Source of the DNA: Chitinophagales bacterium
Lineage (GTDB): Bacteria > Bacteroidota > Bacteroidia > Chitinophagales > Saprospiraceae
DNA length: 64,000 nt
NCBI GenBank assembly: GCA_013299105.1
Contig: JAAFJY010000014.1
Span: 107,605-171,604 of the forward strand
Direction: 5' to 3'
Position 1 is the stretch's first letter. Each line of letters begins with the position of its first letter. Below are positions 53,200 to 60,318 of the stretch, piece after piece. The notes under the pieces are model-generated. The model had not been told where the DNA came from. It worked only from the letters and a program-made list of their open reading frames with translations, and did no database searches. Both the position numbers and the translations under genes were made by a program.

Positions 53200-53230
53200 C
53201 AAAGATATAACTTATTTTTTAGTTAAACAA
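53200..53230 (-). promoter_or_regulatory. blaI promoter with overlapping dyad operator
   Basis: On the minus strand TTG-N20-TATCTTTG, ending 18 bp before the ATG at 53181. The spacer contains TAACT-N8-AGTTA (53208-53225), an inverted repeat suited to a dimeric winged-helix repressor. A related sequence AACTAAAAAATA occurs again about 35 bp upstream. Confidence 0.6.
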
Positions 53231-53285
53231 CTTTTTTTTCGTTTTTTAGCGTATTTTTTAGTTGAGTTGATTTTTGTAAACCTTA

Positions 53286-53579
53286 GTAACGGTTCAAAAA
53301 TAAACCTTACCAAGTTTTTTGATTGCCAGTTGTCAACATCATGGTCAACGTCATGCTGGAAATCCGTGTAAATCCGCAAGATAGAGTGTGGAGTGTGCAA
53401 GTGTGAGTTCGGGTGTGGGGGCTTCGAACATAAGTTTAGTCTCCAATTGAAAACGGGGTTTTTCACACTCAAACCCAAACAAACACACCCAAACTCAATT
53501 TTATCCGTGTTCCCAAAATAGCCTCGCGCAGCGGGGCAACGCAGTTGCGATTTGGTAAGGTTTATTCGTGGCTTGTTAC
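53286..53579 (+). repeat. Dispersed repeat R1, copy C
   Basis: About 294 bp, close to copy A over its central 150 bp. It has the clearest ends: GTAACGGTTCAAAAATAAACC on the left and its imperfect complement GTAACAAGCCACGAATAAACC on the right (reverse strand). It has two 12-bp GGTCAACGTCAT-type units and a 9-bp insertion relative to copy A. It lies upstream of blaI. Confidence 0.87.
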
Positions 53580-53610
53580 TTAGCCCAATAGTTTAGCGTC
53601 AAAAAAAAAA

Positions 53611-53640
53611 GCAAAAAGCGCAGGACGAATCGTCCCACGC
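53611..53640 (-). terminator. Terminator of the membrane-protein gene at 53692
   Basis: GCGCAGGACG and CGTCCCACGC form a short hairpin with a 3-nt loop and a CA mismatch. The minus strand continues with TTTTTGCTTTTTTTTTT, a strong T-run. It is 52 bp past the stop. Confidence 0.8.
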
Positions 53641-53691
53641 ATACATCATAATAAAAATCGGAATGGTAACAAAACAGTTCTTCTGATTTAC

Positions 53692-54336
53692 TTAGCCCAT
53701 CGCCACTTCCTCCTTCTTGGCCTTCGGCAAACTCAAAGCAAAGCAAACGAACCAAATCACGGCACTGAATACGAACAAGCGGAAACTATGCAAATCGGTC
53801 AAAAACAAGCCCAGGCTGAAGGATAAAGCCCCGGACATGGCCCAAATCATACCAAAAATGGCCACACTTTTACCAATTTGTTGCTTCAGTAAGCTCAAAG
53901 ACCAAAGAAATACCGCAATGCACAACATGCCAATGAACACAAAGTCAAAAGCCTGGTTGAGCGAACGGATGTAAGTGCCAATGCGCAACAAATCGGCCTC
54001 TTCACTGGCCAATATCTCCTGGTTGTGGTGGACGAAAATGGGCAAAGACAAACCATTGATGGTACCTGCTATCGCCGCAGCCAGCAAGCTGAAGGCCGTA
54101 AAAGCCATCGCGAGACGCGCATAGGGAAAGCCTTGGTCCAGCAGGTTCAAAGCGCCCCAAAAGCCCACCATCATCACTGCACAGGAAATGATAGCCAGCA
54201 CATGTGCCCCTACAATAATTGGTGATTGTTCTAAAATTCGGGCCAAGTTACCGCCCGATGGATGAATAAACATGGCAATGGAAATCATTGCCGCCCCAAT
54301 CAGCAAGATGGAGCGAGTGTGGTGCGGTGTAGCCAT
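53692..54336 (-). CDS. Hypothetical six-helix membrane protein
   Basis: A 214-residue protein with about six hydrophobic helices: ILLIGAAMISIAMFI, IIVGAHVLAIISCAVMMVGFWGAL, LAMAFTAFSLLAAAIAGTING, QAFDFVFIGMLCIAVFLWSL, VAIFGMIWAMSGALSFSLGLFL, and SFRLFVFSAVIWFVCFALSL. No family could be named with confidence. The C-terminal KAKKEEVAMG is cytoplasmic by charge. Confidence 0.6.
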   Translation of the reverse strand: MATPHHTRSILLIGAAMISIAMFIHPSGGNLARILEQSPIIVGAHVLAIISCAVMMVGFWGALNLLDQGFPYARLAMAFTAFSLLAAAIAGTINGLSLPIFVHHNQEILASEEADLLRIGTYIRSLNQAFDFVFIGMLCIAVFLWSLSLLKQQIGKSVAIFGMIWAMSGALSFSLGLFLTDLHSFRLFVFSAVIWFVCFALSLPKAKKEEVAMG

Positions 54337-54344
54337 TTTTATGT

Positions 54345-54600
54345 TAATTGAGAAGTTTAGAAGTTAAGAAGTTGAGGAGTTTAGAAGAGGGCCGTGGGAG
54401 GAAAGTCATGAATATCAAGCCGTGAGTCCTGGTTTTGCCAATTCACGAGGCATGCCAGCGAGCCCAACAAATCATATGTTGTATCTCATATGTCGTCTTT
54501 CGTATGTCAAAAGCTCCATTCGGAAAACCAACTTTCCTCCTCTCCACATTTCTCCCCGGCGAGCCCCCCACTCATAACCCATAACTCATAATTCACAACC
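54345..54600. repeat. Word-repeat cluster with two GCGAGCCC boxes
   Basis: A GAAGTTTAGAAGTTAAGAAG-type arm (about 54347-54385), then TGCCAGCGAGCCC with CATATGTTGTATCTCATATG words (about 54454-54515), then TCTCCCCGGCGAGCCCCC (54551-54568) with ACTCATAACCCATAACTCAT words (54571-54598). No gene lies in this gap. Confidence 0.65.
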
Positions 54601-54601
54601 A

Positions 54602-55255
54602 TCAAGCGGCCCGATCCCGGTATTCCTCAATTTCCTCCAGCATTTCCATCGCTTTAATCACGGGTTCCCATTCGCCACCTTGGAAAATCCAGCGAAACCA
54701 GCGCTGGTGGCGATTTTCGTTGCGGATGTTGAAAAACAACCACAATGCCAACATAGACAAAGAAACAGTGATTGCGATTTGCATGATCCAAAGACCGTAT
54801 TCTCCGTTGCGCAGCATGCTGCGGTTCAGGTAAAAAGTACTCCACACGGGCAGTTGCAAAAAGAGAAAACGGGCTATCCAGAGGGTTGAGGTCTTCAGTT
54901 GGGCCAGCCTTTCCTGCACTTTTACGATGGGGTCACTCACATCCACTTGGTTGATCAACACCAACTGGTAAATGTACACCCCAATGGCCAGTTGGGTCAA
55001 AACGACCTGCACCGCTGCTGAAATGAGGAAAAAGTAATTCCCAATCTGGAACGCGTGCAAGAGCAACATGTACACCCCGATCACCCAGAGGAAGCCTACT
55101 ACGATGGTAAATATTTTCAGCGGCCGCATTGATAACAAGTACGTCTTGGCCTTCAATTTGCTGATGTCTTCCGCATTTTTGCGGTTGATGGACAGGTTGG
55201 CCTCCACTTTTTCGTGGTAGGATTGCCAAAGTTCCTTCAAATCCATGTCTTCCAT
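54602..55255 (-). CDS. Hypothetical membrane protein, partner of the ECF sigma factor
   Basis: A 217-residue protein with an N-terminal cytoplasmic segment (DLKELWQSYHEKVEANLSINRKNAEDISKLKAKT) and four helices (IFTIVVGFLWVIGVYMLLL, YFFLISAAVQVVLTQLAIGVYIYQLV, WIARFLFLQLPVWSTFY, LWIMQIAITVSLSMLALWLFFNI). It is not a classic zinc-binding anti-sigma factor, but it starts 4 bp after the sigma stop on the same strand, a typical anti-sigma position. A role in controlling the sigma factor is inference. Confidence 0.65.
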   Translation of the reverse strand: MEDMDLKELWQSYHEKVEANLSINRKNAEDISKLKAKTYLLSMRPLKIFTIVVGFLWVIGVYMLLLHAFQIGNYFFLISAAVQVVLTQLAIGVYIYQLVLINQVDVSDPIVKVQERLAQLKTSTLWIARFLFLQLPVWSTFYLNRSMLRNGEYGLWIMQIAITVSLSMLALWLFFNIRNENRHQRWFRWIFQGGEWEPVIKAMEMLEEIEEYRDRAA

Positions 55256-55259
55256 AGCT

Positions 55260-55763
55260 TTATATTTTGTGGTTGGAGAAACGTCTTTTCAATTGTTCCT
55301 TGATGCGCCCCACTTTGGTCGACACATTGCTGAGGGAAAGTCCCAGGATTTCAGCGATTTCAGCCTGGCTGCGGTCTTCGAGGTACAGCAGCATCAGGGC
55401 CTTGTCAATGTCGCGCAGTTCGTGGATGAATTGCTCTAGGAGTTGCAGTTGGGCCTCTTTTTCCACGTTTTCGGGCTCCGTAATGTACATGGGCGGGTCG
55501 CTCAAGTCCACACTGCTTTTACGACGTTGGTATTTTCGGAAAAAAGAGATGGCCACATTGATGGCAATGCGGTATACCCAGGTTGAGATTTTGTACTGCG
55601 GGTTGTAGCGCGGAAAAGCTTGCCAGAGCTGGATCATGATTTCCTGGATCAAATCCTGGCGTTCACTTTCGTCCTGGCAATACGTTTTGGCTACCTTGTA
55701 CAAAATGCCCTTGTGCTGCTCAACGAGCACCTGAAATTGTTGGTCTTGCTCAGTGTTACTCAT
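55260..55763 (-). CDS. ECF RNA polymerase sigma factor
   Basis: A 167-residue sigma-70 family protein of ECF type. Region 2 is seen in ERQDLIQEIMIQLWQAFPRYNPQYKISTWVYRIAINVA, region 4 in ELRDIDKALMLLYLEDRSQAEIAEILGLSLSNVSTKVGRIKEQLKRRF. It lacks region 3 as expected. The ATG at 55763 is chosen since earlier in-frame starts add a non-conserved tail. It precedes a membrane protein that may hold it inactive. Confidence 0.9.
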   Translation of the reverse strand: MSNTEQDQQFQVLVEQHKGILYKVAKTYCQDESERQDLIQEIMIQLWQAFPRYNPQYKISTWVYRIAINVAISFFRKYQRRKSSVDLSDPPMYITEPENVEKEAQLQLLEQFIHELRDIDKALMLLYLEDRSQAEIAEILGLSLSNVSTKVGRIKEQLKRRFSNHKI

Positions 55764-55981
55764 CAATCCTGTGGGTGGGGTTTTCGCCTTGACTTGTGAA
55801 TGCATCAGCAACATGTGCATTGGTTTTACTGAATTATTCGCAAGAAGTGGAAATATATCACAGGAGGAGGAAATTTCTTAGAAAAATAAACGGGTACTGC
55901 ACTTACATACAAGTACATTAACTTTTGTCAAAAAATGGATCGTGACTGAAAGATGAAACAGGTTGTCGAGTGAGCTAAAAA

Positions 55982-56659
55982 TCAGCCCTCCAAAATAAAC
56001 CGCATCGCAATGATTTGCGCCATGAATCCCACGACGTACCCACCGTACAAATCCAAGGGTTCGTGAGCCGAAAGGGCCAAACGCGCCGTTCCCGTGATAC
56101 CCGCCAAAAGCAAGGCGATCAGCAACAGCACCAACCAGTCGATTTGCAATGTACCCAGGCTCCAGAGTGGAAATTGTACCGTGGGATAAGCCGACATTTG
56201 CCACATGGCCAACAAGATCATGCCAATCAAGCCACCCATGCCCACCGCGTGTACACTGATTTTGGAAAAAAGGTTGATGAAAAAAGCCAGGAACAAGGCA
56301 ATGGTAGCACCCAAAGTAAAGCTTGTAAAAAGGCGTGGGATATTGCTGTTGTCGAGCAAGTTGCGAAACAGCCAGAGGTAAAAAATGCCCGCCACAATGT
56401 AGGGCCCGATGCGGTCAGTTTTTTCTGGCATGTCCATTGATTTGACCAAACCCGTGAAGCGCAGCATCAATACCGCCATGCCTGGTAGGAAAAAAGAAGA
56501 GAGAAAAATGCGCAACAGCAACAGACGCGCAGCATGGTCGCCGATGTTGTTGAAGCCAAATTGATAAGGATTTGCGGCCAGTAAAACGATCAGAATATAG
56601 CTGAGAATCAGCAAAGGATGGGTAAAAAATGAAATGGTTCTGGCCAGGACTAAATGCAT
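55982..56659 (-). CDS. PAP2-like hypothetical membrane protein
   Basis: A 225-residue protein with about seven helices, including ISFFTHPLLILSYILIVLLAA, AARLLLLRIFLSSFFLPGMAVLM, VAGIFYLWLFRNLL, FTLGATIALFLAFFINL and WLVLLLIALLLAGITGTARL. The ending HEPLDLYGGYVVGFMAQ resembles the PAP2-like HxxxD/E-G motif of lipid phosphatases, but the full signature is not seen. The ATG at 56659 is preferred because a promoter lies between it and the upstream in-frame ATG (56713). Confidence 0.6.
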   Translation of the reverse strand: MHLVLARTISFFTHPLLILSYILIVLLAANPYQFGFNNIGDHAARLLLLRIFLSSFFLPGMAVLMLRFTGLVKSMDMPEKTDRIGPYIVAGIFYLWLFRNLLDNSNIPRLFTSFTLGATIALFLAFFINLFSKISVHAVGMGGLIGMILLAMWQMSAYPTVQFPLWSLGTLQIDWLVLLLIALLLAGITGTARLALSAHEPLDLYGGYVVGFMAQIIAMRFILEG

Positions 56660-56679
56660 GCGTTTGACGTTTATTGCGG

Positions 56680-56710
56680 CAAAAATAGTCAAATTCGCGC
56701 CTCTTTTCAA
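56680..56710 (-). promoter_or_regulatory. Promoter of the PAP2-like gene, -33 inside a word repeat
   Basis: On the minus strand TTG-N20-TATTTTTG, with the TTG inside the GTTGAAATGTTGAA words at 56702-56730. The ATG at 56659 follows 20 bp after the -7 element. Confidence 0.5.
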
Positions 56711-56742
56711 CATTTCAACGCTTCAACATGGCAACTTATCAC

Positions 56743-57309
56743 CTACTTCACCCGATCAGGATTGTTCTTCATGAAGCCTTCCCAGCCTTTTACCGCTTTC
56801 CCGCTGCCGCCAAAAAGAGAACGAGACTGGTAATAATGGCATACCGCCGCCGCCAAGGCATCGGTGGCATCAAGGTATTGGCCTTCGAGGTCGGCTTTGA
56901 GGGTGCTTTGTAGCATGGCAGCTACTTGTTCTTTCGAGGCATTGCCATTGCCCGTTACCGATTGTTTGATTTTTTTGGGCGAATATTCCACCACTTCCAA
57001 GCCCTTGGTGATGGCGGCAGCCATGGCTACCCCTTGCGCACGACCCAATTTGAGCATCGACTGCGGGTTTTTGCCATAAAAAGGCGCTTCAATGGCTAAA
57101 TAGCGTGGACCATACTGAGAAATGATGGAGGTGAGGCGCTCAAAAATGCGCTTGAGCCGCTCGGGATGTTCTTCAAATTGTTGCAGATACACCACGCCCA
57201 GGTCAACAGGTTTCAACTCCTGGCCATTGACTTCCAAGATGGCATAGCCCAGGATATTGGTGCCGGGGTCCACGCCCAAGATGCGGTAAGTACTGGGTGT
57301 ATCGGCCAT
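56743..57309 (-). CDS. ruvC: Crossover junction endodeoxyribonuclease RuvC
   Basis: A 188-residue protein. The RNase H-like fold has ILGVDPGTNILGYAIL (catalytic Asp14), YLAIEAPFYGKNPQSMLKLGRAQG with the second acid, and YLDATDALAAAVCHYYQ with the last two. It resolves Holliday junctions. The ATG at 57309 (MADTPSTYRI) is used since the longer frame starts with TTG. The usual ruvA/ruvB neighbours are absent. Confidence 0.93.
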   Translation of the reverse strand: MADTPSTYRILGVDPGTNILGYAILEVNGQELKPVDLGVVYLQQFEEHPERLKRIFERLTSIISQYGPRYLAIEAPFYGKNPQSMLKLGRAQGVAMAAAITKGLEVVEYSPKKIKQSVTGNGNASKEQVAAMLQSTLKADLEGQYLDATDALAAAVCHYYQSRSLFGGSGKAVKGWEGFMKNNPDRVK

Positions 57310-57422
57310 TGCAAACAATTTTTTGGCAAAGTACGGGATTTTGTCGATTTTTAACCAAAAATGTTGGAATAATTGACTTAAAGAAGAAGGCTTGAATAAA
57401 TCTGAAATTGGTCATCTCGACA

Positions 57423-58976
57423 TCAAACCGCCTCGACCACCCAATCCTTGACGGCTTTTTTCTCGGTGTCAAAACTAATGCCCAAGCCGAGGATGGTTTT
57501 GTTGGACAGGCGGTATTTTTCGGCGTATTGTTTGTCTCGAATTTGCTGCAATGCCACTTGTGCGGGCACATTCATTTTGAATTCGATGATGAAAACATGG
57601 CTGGCAGTTTGCACCACCGCATCCATTCTGCCATCGGAAGTATGCACCTCACTGTCCATGTTAAAACCCAGGTAGCGAAAATGTAGATGCACCAAAGCAT
57701 GGTAAAAATGCTCGGTTTTGTCATCCAGCAAGTTACTAGGGATGTCTTTGAGCAAGGAATTGATGACAGTGATAACTTTGGGCAGATCGTTGTTCAAGAA
57801 ACCTTCTTCCAAGATCAAAACTGGCCGCAGCGAATCGGAAGGCATCCGATTGAGCAGGCTGCCAATGAGGTAATTGCTCAAAGCTTCTTCAACCTCCTGG
57901 TTGGGATAGCCCAGGGTGTAGCGACCACGTTCCCAATCTGCTTTTTTGATGGTCAAGTAACCTGTTTGAAACATCAGCGCCCTGGCATCCAGGTTCTCCA
58001 GGTCATAACTGTCAAACAAACTTTCAGGTACTTGCAAGTCTTCCACTTTGTAGATGTATTGCTCTTTAAGCACCTTGATTAAGAAGGTAGGTGTTCCTGT
58101 TTTGAACCAAAAATCCCCAAAGCGAAGGTATTTAAACATCAACAAAACCATGAATGGGTTATAGACCTTTTGTTCCCCATCCCAACTATATCCATTGTAT
58201 TTTATCCGGATTTTTTCAATCAATTCAGCCCTACTGAGGTGGGGCAGTTTTTGATTCAATACTTGTAAGTGTTCATCAAAATAAGCCAGTAGCTCTTCCT
58301 GAGTATAACCGACCAAAGTTTTGATGGAAGGATCCAAGCTCAAGTCGATCAAATAATTCAAATCAGAAAACAAACTGACCTGGCTAAATTTGGAAACCCC
58401 AGTGATCAAAAAGAAACGCAAAGCCAACTGCACCTCGCCAGATTTGAGGCTGCCATAAAAGTTTTTGAGGATGCCGCGATTGGTTTTGGCTTGCTCCAGT
58501 TCCGTTTTGTCGAGATAGTCGATCAGCGGTTTGTCGTATTCGTCGATAAGTAGCACTACCGAATCCCCTAAATCATTGACCGCAAGGATCAATTCGCTTA
58601 ATTTTTCCTTAGCGGTGGTTTCGTTTAGAGCTATACCGAATCGTTGGGCTTGTTTATCCAAAAATTTACACAGGGCCTCCTCCAGTTTATTATCCTTATA
58701 ATTCAGCACATTGAACGACAAGTGAATAACAGGGTGCTTTTGCGACCAATCCCACTGGTCTTCAATCCACAAACCACGGAACAGTTCTTTTCGGCCTTCA
58801 AAAATATGTTGGATCGTAGAAAGCGTCAGTGATTTGCCAAAACGACGGGGCCTGGAAAGGAAGTTGTAACTACTCCCCTTCAGCAAGTGCCAAATTTGCT
58901 CCGTCTTGTCCACGTATACCATGTCCAATTCGCGAATTTTGGCAAAATTCTGTTCCCCAATCGGTAATTGTTTCAT
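57423..58976 (-). CDS. AAA-ATPase-like / PD-(D/E)XK protein, paralogue
   Basis: A 517-residue protein of the same family as that at 35.8 kb. It has LPIGEQNFAKIRELDMVYVDKTEQI, the altered Walker A FLSRPRRFGKSLTLST (39-54), Walker B VVLLIDEYDKPLIDY, RFFLITGVSKFSQVSLFSDLN, and the C-terminal nuclease-like SDGRMDAVVQTASHVFIIEFKMN with Asp and ExK. Function is unknown. It sits between ruvC and a membrane glycosyltransferase. The two paralogues share architecture but differ clearly in sequence, so they are not a recent duplication. Confidence 0.85.
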   Translation of the reverse strand: MKQLPIGEQNFAKIRELDMVYVDKTEQIWHLLKGSSYNFLSRPRRFGKSLTLSTIQHIFEGRKELFRGLWIEDQWDWSQKHPVIHLSFNVLNYKDNKLEEALCKFLDKQAQRFGIALNETTAKEKLSELILAVNDLGDSVVLLIDEYDKPLIDYLDKTELEQAKTNRGILKNFYGSLKSGEVQLALRFFLITGVSKFSQVSLFSDLNYLIDLSLDPSIKTLVGYTQEELLAYFDEHLQVLNQKLPHLSRAELIEKIRIKYNGYSWDGEQKVYNPFMVLLMFKYLRFGDFWFKTGTPTFLIKVLKEQYIYKVEDLQVPESLFDSYDLENLDARALMFQTGYLTIKKADWERGRYTLGYPNQEVEEALSNYLIGSLLNRMPSDSLRPVLILEEGFLNNDLPKVITVINSLLKDIPSNLLDDKTEHFYHALVHLHFRYLGFNMDSEVHTSDGRMDAVVQTASHVFIIEFKMNVPAQVALQQIRDKQYAEKYRLSNKTILGLGISFDTEKKAVKDWVVEAV

Positions 58977-59045
58977 CGAAAAACTAAACTTGGCTTAAAG
59001 GTAAGGCTTTTTGTCGAAATGTCATTGCCACAGGCGGGCCTTCCA

Positions 59046-60221
59046 TCACGTCCGCAATTGCTTAACGCTCCCCAAAGTCATCTCCACAATCAACACCGCC
59101 CAGATCAAAATACAAGGCAGGGCCTTCACCATCAGCGGTTCCAGGTAATTTTTGCGGATGGGCTTGGGAAATAAATCGGTAGGCGACAAAGAAGTAAAAA
59201 CAAAGGCCAAAATCAAGAGCACCAGTGCCCATTTTTCCGGTTTTTCCCGGCAAAAATACCAGATGCCTGCGCCGCACATCGCCACTACAAAGGTAGCCGA
59301 TTCGGCCTTGTGATTGAAAATGATGACCCAAATCAACACCGAGGCCAACAAAAGCAAACGGAATTGCAAGTCGCTATAACGGTCAATCCGCAAGAGCGGG
59401 ACACAAAACAAAACCACTCCAGTGCCCAATACCAGCATCTTTGAAGGCTCAATGCCTAGCCAGGCGTGCAGGCTGCCCATCACCGAAAAACCGTAGGAAG
59501 CCGTATGGTCATCTTGCAACAAGCGGCCCCAACTTTGGTACAAAAAAATCAGTTGATCCCAGGAAATCAAAACCAGTGGCAATACGAAAAAGACAAGCGC
59601 CCACAACAAGCCCCACAAAGCCATTTTCCATTTTTGGGGGTAAAACAAACACAAAGCCAGGGCCACCACCCCAAAAATCTTGATGAACACCGTGCCCATG
59701 ATGCAGAACATGGCCCAAGTGTATTTCCGTTCTTCCAAAGCAGTGAAAGCCAACAACAGCAAGCCTGCCAGCAAGGCATTGCTTTGCGCATTTTGCAAGG
59801 AGGTCATCAATTCAATGGCCACAAACAGGCCTAGCTTTGTAGCATTACCCAACTTCAAACCCGGCAAGCGTACGATGCCCCACCACAAAACCAGCGCATT
59901 GAGCACATTCCACAAAGCCAGGCCCAATAAGTCGGGCAAATAGGCAAACAGGCCAAAAAACTGTGCAAAAGTGGGACTGTATTTGTACAAGTCCCAGTGC
60001 TCGCTAGGGTACAAAATGAACAAGTCTTTGCCCTCAATCAAGTGAAACCAAGACTGCTTGAAAATCACATAATTGTTGTAATGGCTGTAAAAAGGCCCAT
60101 CCGGCAAAAACTGTTTTTCACCCAATGCAAGGGCCTGCACACTGGCCAGAATAGCCAATAGCACATAAATCAGAGGCAGAATCCAGGGTTTTTGCAGCCA
60201 AGTGAGTGCTTTGGTGGCCAT
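59046..60221 (-). CDS. GT87-type (DUF2029) membrane glycosyltransferase
   Basis: A 391-residue multi-spanning protein with about ten helices. It has the LYKYSPTFAQFFGLFAYLPDLLGLALW loop of DUF2029/GT87 polyprenyl-phosphate-dependent mannosyltransferases, followed by NAQSNALLAGLLLLAF (family N-x-x-Q-x-x-L motif), FIKIFGVVALALCLF, and LVGxG-like helices. It probably transfers a sugar from polyprenyl phosphate on the outer face of the inner membrane. It shares orientation with the large membrane protein upstream (97 bp gap). Confidence 0.75.
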   Translation of the reverse strand: MATKALTWLQKPWILPLIYVLLAILASVQALALGEKQFLPDGPFYSHYNNYVIFKQSWFHLIEGKDLFILYPSEHWDLYKYSPTFAQFFGLFAYLPDLLGLALWNVLNALVLWWGIVRLPGLKLGNATKLGLFVAIELMTSLQNAQSNALLAGLLLLAFTALEERKYTWAMFCIMGTVFIKIFGVVALALCLFYPQKWKMALWGLLWALVFFVLPLVLISWDQLIFLYQSWGRLLQDDHTASYGFSVMGSLHAWLGIEPSKMLVLGTGVVLFCVPLLRIDRYSDLQFRLLLLASVLIWVIIFNHKAESATFVVAMCGAGIWYFCREKPEKWALVLLILAFVFTSLSPTDLFPKPIRKNYLEPLMVKALPCILIWAVLIVEMTLGSVKQLRT

Positions 60222-60237
60222 GTGTTAATTTTTTTGG

Positions 60238-60245
60238 CAAAAGTA
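60238..60245 (-). promoter_or_regulatory. -7 element of the GT87-type gene
   Basis: On the minus strand TACTTTTG matches TAnnTTTG and lies 17 bp before the ATG at 60221. No -33 TTG is evident. Confidence 0.4.
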
Positions 60246-60318
60246 CGGAGTTGGTGGGTTGAGTGGGTTAGAAAATGCAGGGACTGTGGGAATTTGTGAA
60301 AAGACCCTTTGAGTTGGT

